Below, piece by piece: positions 43,852 through 53,075 of a stretch of 64,000 bases of DNA (position 1 is its first letter; each line of letters opens with the position of its first letter). The position numbers and the translations under genes were made by a program. This stretch comes from CAZYMI01 sp964648505 (GTDB lineage Bacteria > Pseudomonadota > Alphaproteobacteria > Micavibrionales > Micavibrionaceae), in contig CAZYMI010000003.1 in assembly GCA_964648505.1 (NCBI GenBank), forward strand, positions 90,447-154,446, written 5' to 3'. The notes under the pieces are model-generated. The model worked only from the letters and a program-made list of their open reading frames with translations. It was not told where the DNA came from and searched no databases.

Positions 43852-45396
43852 CGGTGATTTTTCACGCTTAATCATCAATTTATTCAGCGCGTGAATATAA
43901 GCTTTGCAAGCCGCAACAAGAGTATCGGGGTGTGCACCCTGCCCGTTGACTGTTTTACCAAGTTCTTCAAGTCTTACTGTGACCTCTGCCTGGGCATCTG
44001 TTCCGCCTGTCACGGCTTGAACATTAAAAAGCTGCAACTGCGCTTGTGGGTGAGGAATGATCGCTTTCACTGCATTAAAAATAGCATCAACCGGGCCATT
44101 GCCTTCGGCGCGGGCTGACATAACTGCGCCATCAACAAGAAGTTCAAGCTCCGCACTTTGGGGCTTATGAGACCCCGCCTGCACTGAAAGACCGATAAAT
44201 TGTATTTTGTCATATGCGTGCCCGGCCTGATCGTCAATTAGGGCAATGATGTCTTCATCAAAAATCTGCTTTTTACGATCAGCAAGATCTTTAAAGCGTA
44301 AAAAAGCTTCGTTAAGACTGTCATCATTGAACTCCCCGTAACCGAGTGACTTCAATTTATCACGAAACGCTGCGCGCCCTGAATGTTTGCCTAAAACCAG
44401 ATCCGATTTATTGAGGCCGATTGATTCAGGCGTCATAATTTCATAAGTGCCGCGATGCTTGAGCATACCATCTTGATGAATGCCGCTTTCATGCGCAAAC
44501 GCATTCACACCTACAATTGCCTTATTCGGCTGCACCTGAAAACCGATAATGGATGACAAGGTGCGTGACGCCTTCATAATCATGGTAGTATCGATATTAT
44601 TTTTATATGGCAGATCTGCATTACGGGTGCGAATAGCCATTACAATTTCTTCAAGTGCGGCGTTGCCCGCACGCTCACCAATACCATTTATTGTACATTC
44701 AATTTGCCTTGCGCCCGCCTGAACCCCTGCCAATGAATTAGCCACAGCAAAACCCAGATCATTGTGGCAATGAACAGATAAAATAGCCCGATCAATAATG
44801 GGCACACGCTTTTTCAGCATCCTAAATTTTGCTGCATAATCATCAGGCAACGCGTAGCCAACAGTATCTGGAATATTGATGGTGGTTGCCCCTGCTTTTA
44901 TAGCTGTCTCAACCGCCTTGCACAAAAAATCATCTTCTGTCCGTGAACCATCTTCTGCTGACCATTCTACATCATCTGTATAATGACGTGCTAATGTAAC
45001 ACTCTGGGTAATGGCATCCAGCACGGCATCTGGTGTCATCTGAAGCTTATGTTTCATGTGTAAAGGCGAAGTCGAAATAAAAGTATGAATACGTTTTCGC
45101 TGCGCCGGTCTGATAGCCTCGGCTGCTGCTTCAATATCTTTTTGTGTCGCCCGTGCAAGGCCTGCAACAGTTGCCCATTTTAAAATTTTTGCAATCTCAT
45201 GCACCGCCTCCCAATCACCTTTAGAGGCAACCGGAAAACCCGCTTCAATGATATCAACACCCATCTGATCGAGAAGTTCTGCTATACGCAGCTTTTCTTC
45301 CAAATTCATGGAGCAACCCGGCGCCTGTTCACCATCGCGCAAAGTTGTGTCAAAAATAATAATTCTATCGTGATTAGATTCTACTTGGCTGACCAT
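43846..45396 (-). CDS. leuA: 2-isopropylmalate synthase
   Basis: Condenses acetyl-CoA with 2-oxoisovalerate, first step committed to leucine. 516 residues: catalytic TIM barrel with FDTTLRDGEQAPGCSMN, VHCHNDLGFAVANSLAG and NGIGERAGNAALEEIVMA, then the linker and the C-terminal leucine-binding regulatory domain (from about residue 395). A leader peptide rich in Leu codons lies 76 bases upstream (45472-45516), so both enzyme feedback and transcript attenuation probably act on this gene. It is not clustered with leuB/C/D here. Confidence 0.96.
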   Translation of the reverse strand: MVSQVESNHDRIIIFDTTLRDGEQAPGCSMNLEEKLRIAELLDQMGVDIIEAGFPVASKGDWEAVHEIAKILKWATVAGLARATQKDIEAAAEAIRPAQRKRIHTFISTSPLHMKHKLQMTPDAVLDAITQSVTLARHYTDDVEWSAEDGSRTEDDFLCKAVETAIKAGATTINIPDTVGYALPDDYAAKFRMLKKRVPIIDRAILSVHCHNDLGFAVANSLAGVQAGARQIECTINGIGERAGNAALEEIVMAIRTRNADLPYKNNIDTTMIMKASRTLSSIIGFQVQPNKAIVGVNAFAHESGIHQDGMLKHRGTYEIMTPESIGLNKSDLVLGKHSGRAAFRDKLKSLGYGEFNDDSLNEAFLRFKDLADRKKQIFDEDIIALIDDQAGHAYDKIQFIGLSVQAGSHKPQSAELELLVDGAVMSARAEGNGPVDAIFNAVKAIIPHPQAQLQLFNVQAVTGGTDAQAEVTVRLEELGKTVNGQGAHPDTLVAACKAYIHALNKLMIKREKSPP

Positions 45397-45440
45397 CGCG
45401 CATTGTCCTGCTACTGAAATGTTATGATTTTTATAGAAGC

Positions 45441-45477
45441 GGGGAAATACCCCTTAAGCCCTGAAAAGATTTCAGGG
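45441..45477 (-). promoter_or_regulatory. Leader hairpins of leuA (attenuator)
   Basis: Two stems follow the leader peptide: CCCTGAAA / TTTCAGGG (45470-45477 with 45459-45466), whose 5' arm contains the leader stop codon, and GGGG / CCCC (45441-45444, 45450-45453). Ribosome position on the leader would decide whether the first stem forms. No strong U tract follows, so the switch may not be a classical intrinsic terminator; the mechanism is inferred. Confidence 0.6.
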
Positions 45478-45516
45478 GATCATAAGTCGTAAAAGAAGCG
45501 CGTTTTGAAAGTTCAT
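45472..45516 (-). CDS. leuL: leuA leader peptide
   Basis: A 14-codon frame, MNFQNALLLRLMIP, ending in TGA within the first arm of a hairpin. Four of five codons in a row (7, 8, 9 and 11) are leucine, CTT CTT TTA CGA CTT. Position between the DUF971 stop codon and leuA, the Leu run and the following stem-loop are the hallmarks of leucine attenuation, known upstream of leuA in several proteobacteria. The ribosome site is weak (CTTCAG). Assigned from pattern, not homology. Confidence 0.72.
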   Translation of the reverse strand: MNFQNALLLRLMIP

Positions 45517-45524
45517 AACTGAAG

Positions 45525-45839
45525 TTAAACGAATTTTTGAACTGCTGTCAATTTTAACAAATAATCCCAAGTGTAAAGACCGGTATTGTGCCCGTCATCA
45601 AATGTGATTCTTATGGCGTATCGACCAACGGGTTCAATTGCGGTAATCGCCACGTTATCTTTACCTGTTACAATCTTCTTACCTTCACCATGGCCTTGCA
45701 CCTCTGCAGAAGGGCTTTCTATGCGCAAAAGCTTTGCCGGAATCTCGATAACTCGCCCATCATCAAACACCACCCGTAGTGTTTTTTGTGCGCTGACATA
45801 AACAATATCGACGGGCCAGGGATTATTTTTTGTATTCAT
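45525..45839 (-). CDS. DUF971 domain protein
   Basis: 104 residues beginning MNTKNNPWPVDIVYVS. DUF971 (GBBH-like N-terminal) signatures are VVFDDGRVIEIPAKLLRIES and the C-terminal ITFDDGHNTGLYTWDYL. The domain occurs alone in many proteobacteria near Fe-S or tRNA-related genes; function uncertain. It overlaps the Trm112 gene by 17 bases. A longer frame from 45863 is less likely. Confidence 0.85.
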   Translation of the reverse strand: MNTKNNPWPVDIVYVSAQKTLRVVFDDGRVIEIPAKLLRIESPSAEVQGHGEGKKIVTGKDNVAITAIEPVGRYAIRITFDDGHNTGLYTWDYLLKLTAVQKFV

Positions 45840-46014
45840 GGTCTTCAAGCCGTCTGGCTTCATCTACAAGCATCACCGGCACACCATCACGAATAGGAAA
45901 TGCAAGGCCAGCACGATCCGATATCAGCTCTGCCTTATCACGATCATACCGCAAAGGGTTTTTTGTAAAAGGGCACACAAGAATATCAAGAAGTTTTGGA
46001 TCAACTTGGGTCAT
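45823..46014 (-). CDS. Trm112 family zinc-ribbon-like protein
   Basis: 63 residues of the Trm112/YcaR type: PKLLDILVCPFTKNPLRYD and AFPIRDGVPVMLVDEAR. Only one of the usual Cys pairs remains, as is common in bacterial members. In other organisms it activates methyltransferases; the bacterial role is less clear. Sits between LON-domain and DUF971 genes, a conserved order in alphaproteobacteria. Confidence 0.88.
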   Translation of the reverse strand: MTQVDPKLLDILVCPFTKNPLRYDRDKAELISDRAGLAFPIRDGVPVMLVDEARRLEDHEYKK

Positions 46015-46023
46015 TTTGATACT

Positions 46024-46656
46024 CTAGTGACAAGATGGGTTTTCGTCATCCAAAGATTTGGCAGCCATTTCAAGAAACGCCATAAACATCTTGGCGCGCG
46101 ACTGGCAGCAAGGGGCCTCCAGAAGAGCCTGCTTTTCAGAAGGCTCAAGCGGGCAGATCATCGCAAGCGCGGTAATCAGGGCATCATCGTCAGTTTTATC
46201 CAGCATATCCCAATCACATGTAATATCGTTACGACCAAAATATGTTTTCAGATTGCCAATTAATGACCCACGATGCACATCAAGGCACCCAACCGGATCC
46301 ATGTCTTTAAGATAGTCCGACCACGACACTGTCATATTTCTAAAGCCATCCTTTTGCGGCTGTTCAGATATAATCTTAAATCGGGACAAACCTTGCAAAG
46401 CAACCCTGTAACGCCCATCTGGCAATTCAGTAAAAGAAACAATGCGCCCCACGCATCCTACATCGTAAAGCCCTTCGCTTTTTGGTTGAATCATGCCGAT
46501 AAGCCTGTGCGAACCTAAGGCATAATCAACCATTGCCAGATAGCGAGGTTCAAAAATATTTAAGGGTAAATTACCACGCGGTAAAAGCAGCACCCCTTCT
46601 AACGGAAAAACAGGGATGATCTGGGGCAGTTCTGAAATGCTGCGTTGTTTTGTCAT
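46024..46656 (-). CDS. LON substrate-binding domain protein
   Basis: 210 residues corresponding to the N-terminal domain of Lon protease without ATPase or peptidase parts: IIPVFPLEGVLLLPRGNLPLNIFEPRYLAM and DVGCVGRIVSFTELPDGRY. Stand-alone forms are widespread beside thioredoxin and Trm112 genes, as here. Probably a substrate- or client-binding protein; no catalytic residues seen. Confidence 0.88.
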   Translation of the reverse strand: MTKQRSISELPQIIPVFPLEGVLLLPRGNLPLNIFEPRYLAMVDYALGSHRLIGMIQPKSEGLYDVGCVGRIVSFTELPDGRYRVALQGLSRFKIISEQPQKDGFRNMTVSWSDYLKDMDPVGCLDVHRGSLIGNLKTYFGRNDITCDWDMLDKTDDDALITALAMICPLEPSEKQALLEAPCCQSRAKMFMAFLEMAAKSLDDENPSCH

Positions 46657-46687
46657 GATTTTGAAATAGTCCGTTTCTTCAAAAAAT

Positions 46688-47608
46688 CTAGACGAAAAGG
46701 ATGGTCGAAAGCTTTTTTCGCATGGAAATTGTCAAAGGGTCGGAAAATCCTGTTGCCTCAAAATACTTGAAAAGCAGGTTTTTTGCCCGGTCATCTGCCC
46801 AGGTTTTATTATGTTTGATAATTGTAAGCAGCATATCCATCGCCTGTGTATGAAGCCCGCTTGCATAATAAATTTGCGCCAACTCATAACATGCGTCTAA
46901 GTCTTTTGGATTTTGCGCAATCTGTGATTCAAGCGCGCGCGCGTCTCCTTTTGGTGCAAGACGCGTAACTTCAAGTGCTGTTTTAACAGATAAATAATGC
47001 GGATCCTTCTGAATCGATTCAGGGGCGGCATTCAATAAAGCTTCAGCCTGCTCAATATTCCCGTTCGCAAGAAATAAACGCACCACGCCTGTAAAAGCCT
47101 GCGCATTTTCTGGGTCTTGTTCAAGCACCAGAGAAAAAAGATTGCGTGCTTCTTCAAAAGCACCCTGAGAGAGATGCGCACTTGCCTGCTTCAAAATTGC
47201 AGGAATATCCACTGGTTCGGGCATCTGGGCTTTTGCAACCTTAATCAGCTGATCGATAATAGCTTTAATCTGGCTTACAGGCTGCATGCCCATAAAACCT
47301 GTAACAGGCTGACCCCCGAAAAATGCAAGCACGGTTGGTAAAGACTGAATTTGAAAAGCCTGTGAAAGTTCAGGGTTTTCATCAACATTAACCTTCGCAA
47401 GTAAAATTGCACCTTTTTGTGCGGTTACCAATTGCTCCAAAGCAGGTGTTAGTTGTTTGCAAGGCCCGCACCAAGGCGCCCAAAAATCAACCAGAACAGG
47501 CTTCTGTACTTTTAAAACTTTTGTTTCAAAATCTGCAGTCGTGATATCAAACACAAAGGCGTCATTTGTGGCTGTGGTCGTCTTTGATTTTGGCATTCCA
47601 ATCAACAT
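46688..47608 (-). CDS. Thioredoxin-TPR co-chaperone (YbbN/CnoX-like)
   Basis: 306 residues. The N-terminal thioredoxin fold has an intact WAPWCGPCKQLTP active site, unlike E. coli CnoX which lacks redox cysteines. The C-terminal half (about 150-300) has TPR-like helices (ALLNAAPESIQKDPHYLS, CYELAQIYYASGLHTQAM). Likely protects or delivers oxidised clients to chaperones. First gene of a run with LON, Trm112 and DUF971. Confidence 0.88.
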   Translation of the reverse strand: MLIGMPKSKTTTATNDAFVFDITTADFETKVLKVQKPVLVDFWAPWCGPCKQLTPALEQLVTAQKGAILLAKVNVDENPELSQAFQIQSLPTVLAFFGGQPVTGFMGMQPVSQIKAIIDQLIKVAKAQMPEPVDIPAILKQASAHLSQGAFEEARNLFSLVLEQDPENAQAFTGVVRLFLANGNIEQAEALLNAAPESIQKDPHYLSVKTALEVTRLAPKGDARALESQIAQNPKDLDACYELAQIYYASGLHTQAMDMLLTIIKHNKTWADDRAKNLLFKYFEATGFSDPLTISMRKKLSTILFV

Positions 47609-47611
47609 GGT

Positions 47612-48154
47612 TTAATCCGGCTTGCAAAGGGTCAGGTCTGTAATATGGGCTTCATGATCAATTTTTTCAAGAAACCGGACAAGATCAGCCGGGGATACAC
47701 CAATTGTCATGGTGTTGATCAAAGGATGGAAATTAACAAGTGTGTGTGAAAACATAGCCTTATCCAGCACCACCGGCACAAGCCCTTGTTTGTCATTAAT
47801 AGCGGCATAAGGGCAAACAGACCCAGGCCTGACCCCCAGATGATCCCAAAGCCTTTGGGCCGACCCAAAAGACAATCGGTCATAGCCGATCAAAGGGGCA
47901 AGCTTTTTTAAATCTATTTTTGTTTCATTTAATGCGCTTACCAAAACCATGCGTTCGCGCTTATCACGTAAAAATAAGTTTCGACAATGCGCCCCTTCAA
48001 TATCTTTTTCAAACTCAAGGCCTTCTTCAACAGTAAAAAAAGCGGGGTGATGATGCACTTTATAAGCAATCCCCATATCTGATAACAAAGCCAGCAAGAC
48101 CTCTGGGGTTGTGGGCAATGGGGGGTCGATTGCAATTGTTAACGGCGCTGACAC
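47612..48154 (-). CDS. YbaK/ProX-type aminoacyl-tRNA deacylase
   Basis: 180-residue free-standing trans-editing protein. VHHHPAFFTVEEG, HCRNLFLRDKRERMVLV, SFGSAQRLWDHLGVRPGSV and the final INTMTIGVSPADLVRFLE match the ProXp-ala (PrdX) group that clears Ala-tRNA(Pro). The conserved Lys is in the FLRDK segment. Four bases precede the thioredoxin-TPR gene. Confidence 0.87.
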   Translation of the reverse strand: MSAPLTIAIDPPLPTTPEVLLALLSDMGIAYKVHHHPAFFTVEEGLEFEKDIEGAHCRNLFLRDKRERMVLVSALNETKIDLKKLAPLIGYDRLSFGSAQRLWDHLGVRPGSVCPYAAINDKQGLVPVVLDKAMFSHTLVNFHPLINTMTIGVSPADLVRFLEKIDHEAHITDLTLCKPD

Positions 48155-48282
48155 GGCTTAATTCCTTGATATTTACATGATTTGAACGATCCTTGAGCCT
48201 TCTGTTGGTGTTTGTCAATAAAAGCGACCCTTGCATCAAACGCATCTTTAAGCTAAAACCCCCCAATCTCACCCTAAAAGAC

Positions 48283-48357
48283 GCGGGCGTAGCTCAGGGG
48301 TAGAGCGCAACCTTGCCAAGGTTGAAGTCGAGGGTTCGAATCCCTTCGCCCGCTCCA
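48283..48357 (+). tRNA. tRNA-Gly (anticodon GCC)
   Basis: 75-base tRNA with acceptor arms GCGGGCG / CGCCCGC, D arm TAGCTCAGGGGTAGAGC, anticodon loop CTTGCCAAG (GCC), T arm GAGGGTTCGAATCCCTTC and an encoded CCA end. Decodes GGC/GGU. Confidence 0.96.
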
Positions 48358-48430
48358 ATTTTTGACCCGCTTGCCTTAAATAGCGAGCGCCTTCATTTTA
48401 AAGAAATTATAATCTAAAACAGCCGAGATT

Positions 48431-50344
48431 TTGTTGTTAAAACCCCTTAAATATCTTCTGTTTCGCTTAAAACCTTTCGCTCTTATATTTCTGGCATGCG
48501 CCCTTTTGGCCCGAATAGCGATCACCCATTATCAATGGGCCGATATTTCAACTGAACCTTCCGCGTTAATTAAAGCCTTTCTGATAGGCTCGATTTTCGA
48601 TGGTGCTGTGTTTTTATATTTTGCAGCTCTGATCTCTTTTTACCTCCTTTGTTTGCCCGCACATTTACACAACACACGGCCTGACCGCATCATCACGGTG
48701 ATTTTATTTTTCATTTTTACCTATGTCATCAGTTTTGCTGCGGTGGGGGAATGGTTTTTTTGGGATGAATTTCAATCCCGCTATAATTTTATCGCTGTTG
48801 ATTATTTGGTCTACACACGGGAAGTTGTTGGTAATATTCAAGAATCCTATCCTTTGTATCCTGTACTGATCGGACTTGGGTTATTCACCTTATTTTGCAC
48901 GCGTTTTACTTATGTTGATCTGCTTACCTCCTCGTTAAAAACCTGCACCATTCGTAAGCGTTTTATTCTCTTTACAGGTTGCTTTTTACTAGCCTGTTTC
49001 TCATTTTTAGGGGCCAATACCCAGTTTGCTACGATCAGTACAAATCGTTATATCAATGAAATCGCCCGCAATGGGATTTTTGAGCTATTCGCCGCTTTTA
49101 AAAATAACGAGCTTGATTACAACCAGTTTTATGCACAGCTGCCAAAAGAAGAAGTGATTTCCCTGATCCAAGATGATCTTGGAAACTTGGGTTCAAGCAC
49201 AGGCTTTTCCCCCTTGCAGCGTAAAATAACATCTGCGCATCAAGCCCAGTCTTATAATCTTATTGTGGTCACGGTTGAAAGTCTGAGCGCTGATTTTATG
49301 AAACGCTTTGGCAATCCATATAATCTAACGCCTCATCTTGATGCGCTTGCACAGAAGTCTTTGTTCTTTTCGAATTTGTACGCGACGGGTACACGAACAG
49401 TTTACGGCCTTGCCGCACTAACCCTATCTATGCCACCAGTGCCTGGAAATTCTATTGTCAGGCGTGCCGATAACGGTGGACTTTTTACACTGGGCAGCGT
49501 GTTGAAGGAAAACAATTACACAACAAAATTTATATATGGTGGCTTTGGTTACTTTGATAATATGAATGCGTTTTTTGCTGCCAATGGTTACGATATTATA
49601 GATCGGTCAGATCTGGGCAAAGATGAAATTACCTTTGTAAATATCTGGGGTGTTTCGGATGAAGATTTATTCAATCGTGTCCTTAAAGAAGCTGATCGTG
49701 ATGAGGCGAGCAAAAAGCCTTTTTTCAGCATGGTAATGACAACATCCAATCACAGGCCTTACACATTTCCAGCTGGTAAAATTGATTTGCCTTCAGGCGG
49801 AGGCCGCAGCGCAGGTGTTAAATATACGGACTATGCACTCCATGCCTTTTTAGAAAAAGCGGTTCAGCATAAATGGTTTAAAAATACAATTATTGTCATT
49901 GTTGCAGACCATACCGCTGGTAGCGCCGGAAAGATTGAAATTGATCCCGCTAAATATCACATCCCCATGTTTGTTTATGCACCGCACATCATCAAACCCG
50001 GTATTGTTGATAAACTTGCAAGTCAGATCGATGTGGCGCCAACCCTTCTGGGCCTGATGAATATTTCTTATGAAAGCCATTTTTACGGGCATGATCTGAT
50101 GCACCCAAGCCCAAACCGGTCCCCAAACCGGGCCTTTGTATCAAGCTACCAAAAACTAGGCTATTTGACCCCTGAAGGGCTTGTGCTGCTTACACCAGGC
50201 ATGAAGGCTGATTTTTATGCCGTAAATCAAAACATCTACACAAAAGCCGGACCGCCGCCCAAAAATATGAAAGATAAAGCAATTGCGTATTATCAAGGCG
50301 CATCCTTGTGGAAAGACTGGAGCAAGCAGCCCGAAAAAGAATAA
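48431..50344 (+). CDS. LtaS-like sulfatase-fold phosphotransferase
   Basis: 637 residues starting at TTG (48431 or 48434). Five hydrophobic segments in the first 200 residues anchor it in the inner membrane; the C-terminal half is a periplasmic alkaline-phosphatase/sulfatase fold with LIVVTVESLSADFMKRFG, the nucleophile Thr region YATGTRTVYGLAAL, FSMVMTTSNHRPYTFP and IVADHTAGSAG metal ligands. Gram-negative relatives such as OpgB transfer phosphoglycerol to periplasmic glucans or other envelope sugars. The substrate is inferred only. Confidence 0.87.
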   Translation: MLLKPLKYLLFRLKPFALIFLACALLARIAITHYQWADISTEPSALIKAFLIGSIFDGAVFLYFAALISFYLLCLPAHLHNTRPDRIITVILFFIFTYVISFAAVGEWFFWDEFQSRYNFIAVDYLVYTREVVGNIQESYPLYPVLIGLGLFTLFCTRFTYVDLLTSSLKTCTIRKRFILFTGCFLLACFSFLGANTQFATISTNRYINEIARNGIFELFAAFKNNELDYNQFYAQLPKEEVISLIQDDLGNLGSSTGFSPLQRKITSAHQAQSYNLIVVTVESLSADFMKRFGNPYNLTPHLDALAQKSLFFSNLYATGTRTVYGLAALTLSMPPVPGNSIVRRADNGGLFTLGSVLKENNYTTKFIYGGFGYFDNMNAFFAANGYDIIDRSDLGKDEITFVNIWGVSDEDLFNRVLKEADRDEASKKPFFSMVMTTSNHRPYTFPAGKIDLPSGGGRSAGVKYTDYALHAFLEKAVQHKWFKNTIIVIVADHTAGSAGKIEIDPAKYHIPMFVYAPHIIKPGIVDKLASQIDVAPTLLGLMNISYESHFYGHDLMHPSPNRSPNRAFVSSYQKLGYLTPEGLVLLTPGMKADFYAVNQNIYTKAGPPPKNMKDKAIAYYQGASLWKDWSKQPEKE

Positions 50345-50394
50345 TTTTCACGGAGTTAATCTTGCCTGCATTTACGGACCTGCTATAAGCAATT

Positions 50395-51948
50395 ATGCAG
50401 CACGATCATATTTTAATTCTCGATTTCGGTTCCCAAGTTACCCAGCTGATTGCGCGTCGTCTGCGCGAAGCTGGCGTATATTGTGAAATATGGCCCTTCA
50501 ACCATGCAGATGAAGCCCGCATCAAGGCGTACAACCCAAAAGGTATTATTTTATCTGGTGGGCCTGCAAGCGTGCTTGATGTTGACAGTCCGCGCGCACC
50601 AGAATGTGTGTTTACGTTAGGTGTGCCGGTGCTTGGCATTTGTTATGGCCAACAAACCATGTGCACACAACTTGGCGGCAAAGTAGAAGGCGGGCATGCC
50701 CGCGAATTTGGCCGCGCAACAATCGACATCATCAAAAACTGCCCCTTGTTCGAAGGCACATGGGAAGTTGGAACATGTGAAGATGTATGGATGAGCCACG
50801 GTGACCGCGTCACAGTTTTGCCCGAAGGTTTTGAAGTATTTGCAGCATCAGAAGGCGCGCCGTTTGCGGTTGCAGGCGATATCAAGCGCCGCTTTTATAG
50901 CTTCATGTTCCACCCCGAAGTGGTGCATACCGAACACGGGGCCCAGCTTTTAAAAGCTTTTACGCATAATATATGTGGCTGCAAAGGCGACTGGACCATG
51001 AACGCATTTAAGCAGGAAGCAATTGATAAAATCAGAAAACAAGTGGGTCATGGCAAAGTTATTTGTGGACTTTCAGGCGGGGTTGACTCGTCTGTGACAG
51101 CAATTTTACTCCATGAAGCGATCGGCGAGCAGCTTGTATGTATCTATGTTGATACAGGGCTTATGCGCTCAGATGAAAGCGCGCAAGTGGTGGGTTTATT
51201 CCGCAATCACTATAATATTCCCCTGATCCACGAGGATGCAGGGAATTTATTTTTAGGCCATTTGCGCGGCGTATCTGACCCTGAAATCAAACGCAAAACC
51301 ATCGGTGCTTTATTCATCGATGTGTTTGAAGATATCGCCAAACGAGTTGGCGGCGCGCAGTTTTTAGCGCAAGGCACGCTGTATCCGGATGTGATTGAAA
51401 GCGTATCATTCACAGGCGGGCCATCAGTCACAATCAAATCACACCACAATGTGGGCGGCCTGCCAGAGCGCATGGATCTAAAACTGGTTGAACCCTTGCG
51501 CGAGTTATTTAAAGACGAAGTGCGCGCGCTCGGCCGCGAACTCGGCATGCCGGATGACTTTATCAGCCGCCACCCCTTCCCGGGCCCGGGCCTTGCAATA
51601 CGTGTACCGGGGGAAATTACAGATGAAAAGCTTATCATGCTCAGGCAGGCGGATAAAATTTATCTCGAAGAAATTCGCGAGGCTGGCCTTTATAACAAAA
51701 TCTGGCAAGCCTTTGCTGTTATATTGCCAGTTAAAACCGTGGGCGTGATGGGCGATGGCCGCACCTACGATAACGTGTGTGCGCTGCGTGCCGTGACATC
51801 AACAGACGGCATGACGGCTGATTATTACCCCTTTGATCACGAATTTTTAGGCCGTGTTGCCACGCGCATTATCAACGAGGTGCGCGGCATTAACCGCGTG
51901 GTGTACGACATTACATCCAAACCTCCCGGGACGATTGAGTGGGAGTAA
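50395..51948 (+). CDS. guaA: GMP synthase (glutamine-hydrolysing)
   Basis: Converts XMP to GMP. 517 residues: class I glutamine amidotransferase domain with nucleophile Cys in GVPVLGICYGQQTM and catalytic His in FMFHPEVVHTEHG; ATP pyrophosphatase domain with CGLSGGVDSSVTAILL; dimerisation domain with RHPFPGPGLAIRV and the C-terminal KPPGTIEWE. Normal length and all motifs intact. Upstream sulfatase-fold gene ends 50 bases earlier. Confidence 0.97.
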   Translation: MQHDHILILDFGSQVTQLIARRLREAGVYCEIWPFNHADEARIKAYNPKGIILSGGPASVLDVDSPRAPECVFTLGVPVLGICYGQQTMCTQLGGKVEGGHAREFGRATIDIIKNCPLFEGTWEVGTCEDVWMSHGDRVTVLPEGFEVFAASEGAPFAVAGDIKRRFYSFMFHPEVVHTEHGAQLLKAFTHNICGCKGDWTMNAFKQEAIDKIRKQVGHGKVICGLSGGVDSSVTAILLHEAIGEQLVCIYVDTGLMRSDESAQVVGLFRNHYNIPLIHEDAGNLFLGHLRGVSDPEIKRKTIGALFIDVFEDIAKRVGGAQFLAQGTLYPDVIESVSFTGGPSVTIKSHHNVGGLPERMDLKLVEPLRELFKDEVRALGRELGMPDDFISRHPFPGPGLAIRVPGEITDEKLIMLRQADKIYLEEIREAGLYNKIWQAFAVILPVKTVGVMGDGRTYDNVCALRAVTSTDGMTADYYPFDHEFLGRVATRIINEVRGINRVVYDITSKPPGTIEWE

Positions 51949-51978
51949 ACTAATTCGGGGGAACTGCCCCCCCACCAC

Positions 51979-52038
51979 CGGGGACACAACCCAAATCGGG
52001 GACATGAAAAGACTGCGCAGCAGGCCTTCGTGTCCCCG
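51979..52038. repeat. Palindromic GTCCCC-type element after guaA
   Basis: A half element CGGGGACAC at 51979-51987 is followed by a full hairpin at 51997-52038 with arms CGGGGACATGAA and CTTCGTGTCCCCG around a GACTGCGCAGC core. It belongs to the repeat family also seen at 41.4, 52.96, 53.0 and 53.6 kb. Confidence 0.75.
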
Positions 52039-52059
52039 TAACAAAACAGAGAAAATAAA

Positions 52060-52683
52060 TTGGAAGAATCTATAAGAGAAAAAATAATCCCCTTTTTAGA
52101 AGGTGGTGTAAATAGTGAAGCAGATGCCGTCTACTTACTAACCCAAATTCGAAAGGTTTGTGAACAACGAAAGCTCAAACCGAGTATCAATCTAAAGCTG
52201 TGTATCAATTGGGCGCTGCACACAAATCTTAATCGTGATTATATAAAGGAATTTATTGATGTCATTGAAAATTTAATCTCACCTATTATTAATGGTGAAT
52301 TAAATAACGCTCCTGATATTTTTCTTTTTGAGACTTTTTTTCGAGATGAACTCAAAAAACTCTTGGAGCAAATAGAATTCCCAATAAATTTGTGTGTTAA
52401 CAATTCTCTGTGGGATAATTTTCTTAAACACTATATAGGCGTAATTGATGAATGCACTTTAGAGCATAATGACTGTCAAATTATCGAAAAAATTACAATC
52501 AGAAAAGGCTTCGACAATTCCTCAATTCCAAATGCCCCTATTTGCAGTCTACCATTTGATATTCGCTGGGAAATAAACTTAAGAGAGCCAAGAGATAATC
52601 ACAAAAAAATATCGTTCTCTGTTCAGCAAGAAAGAGGGAGATTTATTTTTTCTGGCACTAGCTTGGGAGATCCCGTAAGGTAA
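52060..52683 (+). CDS. Hypothetical protein in accessory island
   Basis: About 207 residues from a TTG at 52060. It is AT-richer than guaA and argG on either side, with many Asn, Ile and Lys residues. No signal peptide, membrane helix or known motif is visible; the middle is helical (ELKKLLEQIEFPINLC) and the end is more strand-like (ISFSVQQERGRFIFSG). The island setting between repeat elements and the composition suggest a horizontally acquired gene. Function unknown. Confidence 0.6.
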   Translation: MEESIREKIIPFLEGGVNSEADAVYLLTQIRKVCEQRKLKPSINLKLCINWALHTNLNRDYIKEFIDVIENLISPIINGELNNAPDIFLFETFFRDELKKLLEQIEFPINLCVNNSLWDNFLKHYIGVIDECTLEHNDCQIIEKITIRKGFDNSSIPNAPICSLPFDIRWEINLREPRDNHKKISFSVQQERGRFIFSGTSLGDPVR

Positions 52684-52737
52684 TTAACGCACCGTGCATC
52701 TTAATCCCACACAACGCGAAACTATAGATTTCTTTCC

Positions 52738-52947
52738 ATGAAACTATTTCTCACCCTCGTATTTCTTCTCACCCTTTCCGCCTGCACAACGGCGGATGTG
52801 AATGATGCATCGCGCACGGCGGCATCGGGTGCGTGTTCACAATCGGTCAGCGAAGGCGCGCGCGCTGTCGGTGCTACGGGCGGCATTATGGAACGTATTG
52901 CGGCGTCGGCTGTGAGCCGTGTGATATCTTCGACAGCTTGTCGCTAG
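52738..52947 (+). CDS. Small alanine/serine-rich lipoprotein
   Basis: 69 residues. Signal peptide LFLTLVFLLTLSAC with a lipobox (LSAC, Cys16), then TTADVNDASRTAASGACSQS and a glycine-containing GATGGIMERIAASAVSRVIS segment. Envelope lipoprotein by prediction; otherwise unrecognised. Its stop codon is followed at once by palindromic elements. Confidence 0.68.
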   Translation: MKLFLTLVFLLTLSACTTADVNDASRTAASGACSQSVSEGARAVGATGGIMERIAASAVSRVISSTACR

Positions 52948-52960
52948 TCCCTTTTGAGGA

Positions 52961-53037
52961 GGCACAAAAGCTTCGTTTTTTGTGTCCCCGAGCAAACCAA
53001 ATAAAGGAGACATGAAGGCTGCGCTTTTCATGTCCCC
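52961..53037. repeat. Two palindromic GTCCCC-type elements
   Basis: Copy at 52961-52989: arms GGCACAAAA and TTTTGTGTCC around GCTTCG. Copy at 53006-53037: arms GGAGACATGAA and TTCATGTCCCC around GGCTGCGC. Both are in the same orientation, 16 bases apart, and show the two core variants GCTTCGT and GCTGCGC. Confidence 0.78.
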
Positions 53038-53075
53038 GAGAGATTTCACGTCCCAGAGTGGCCTATCAATATAAA

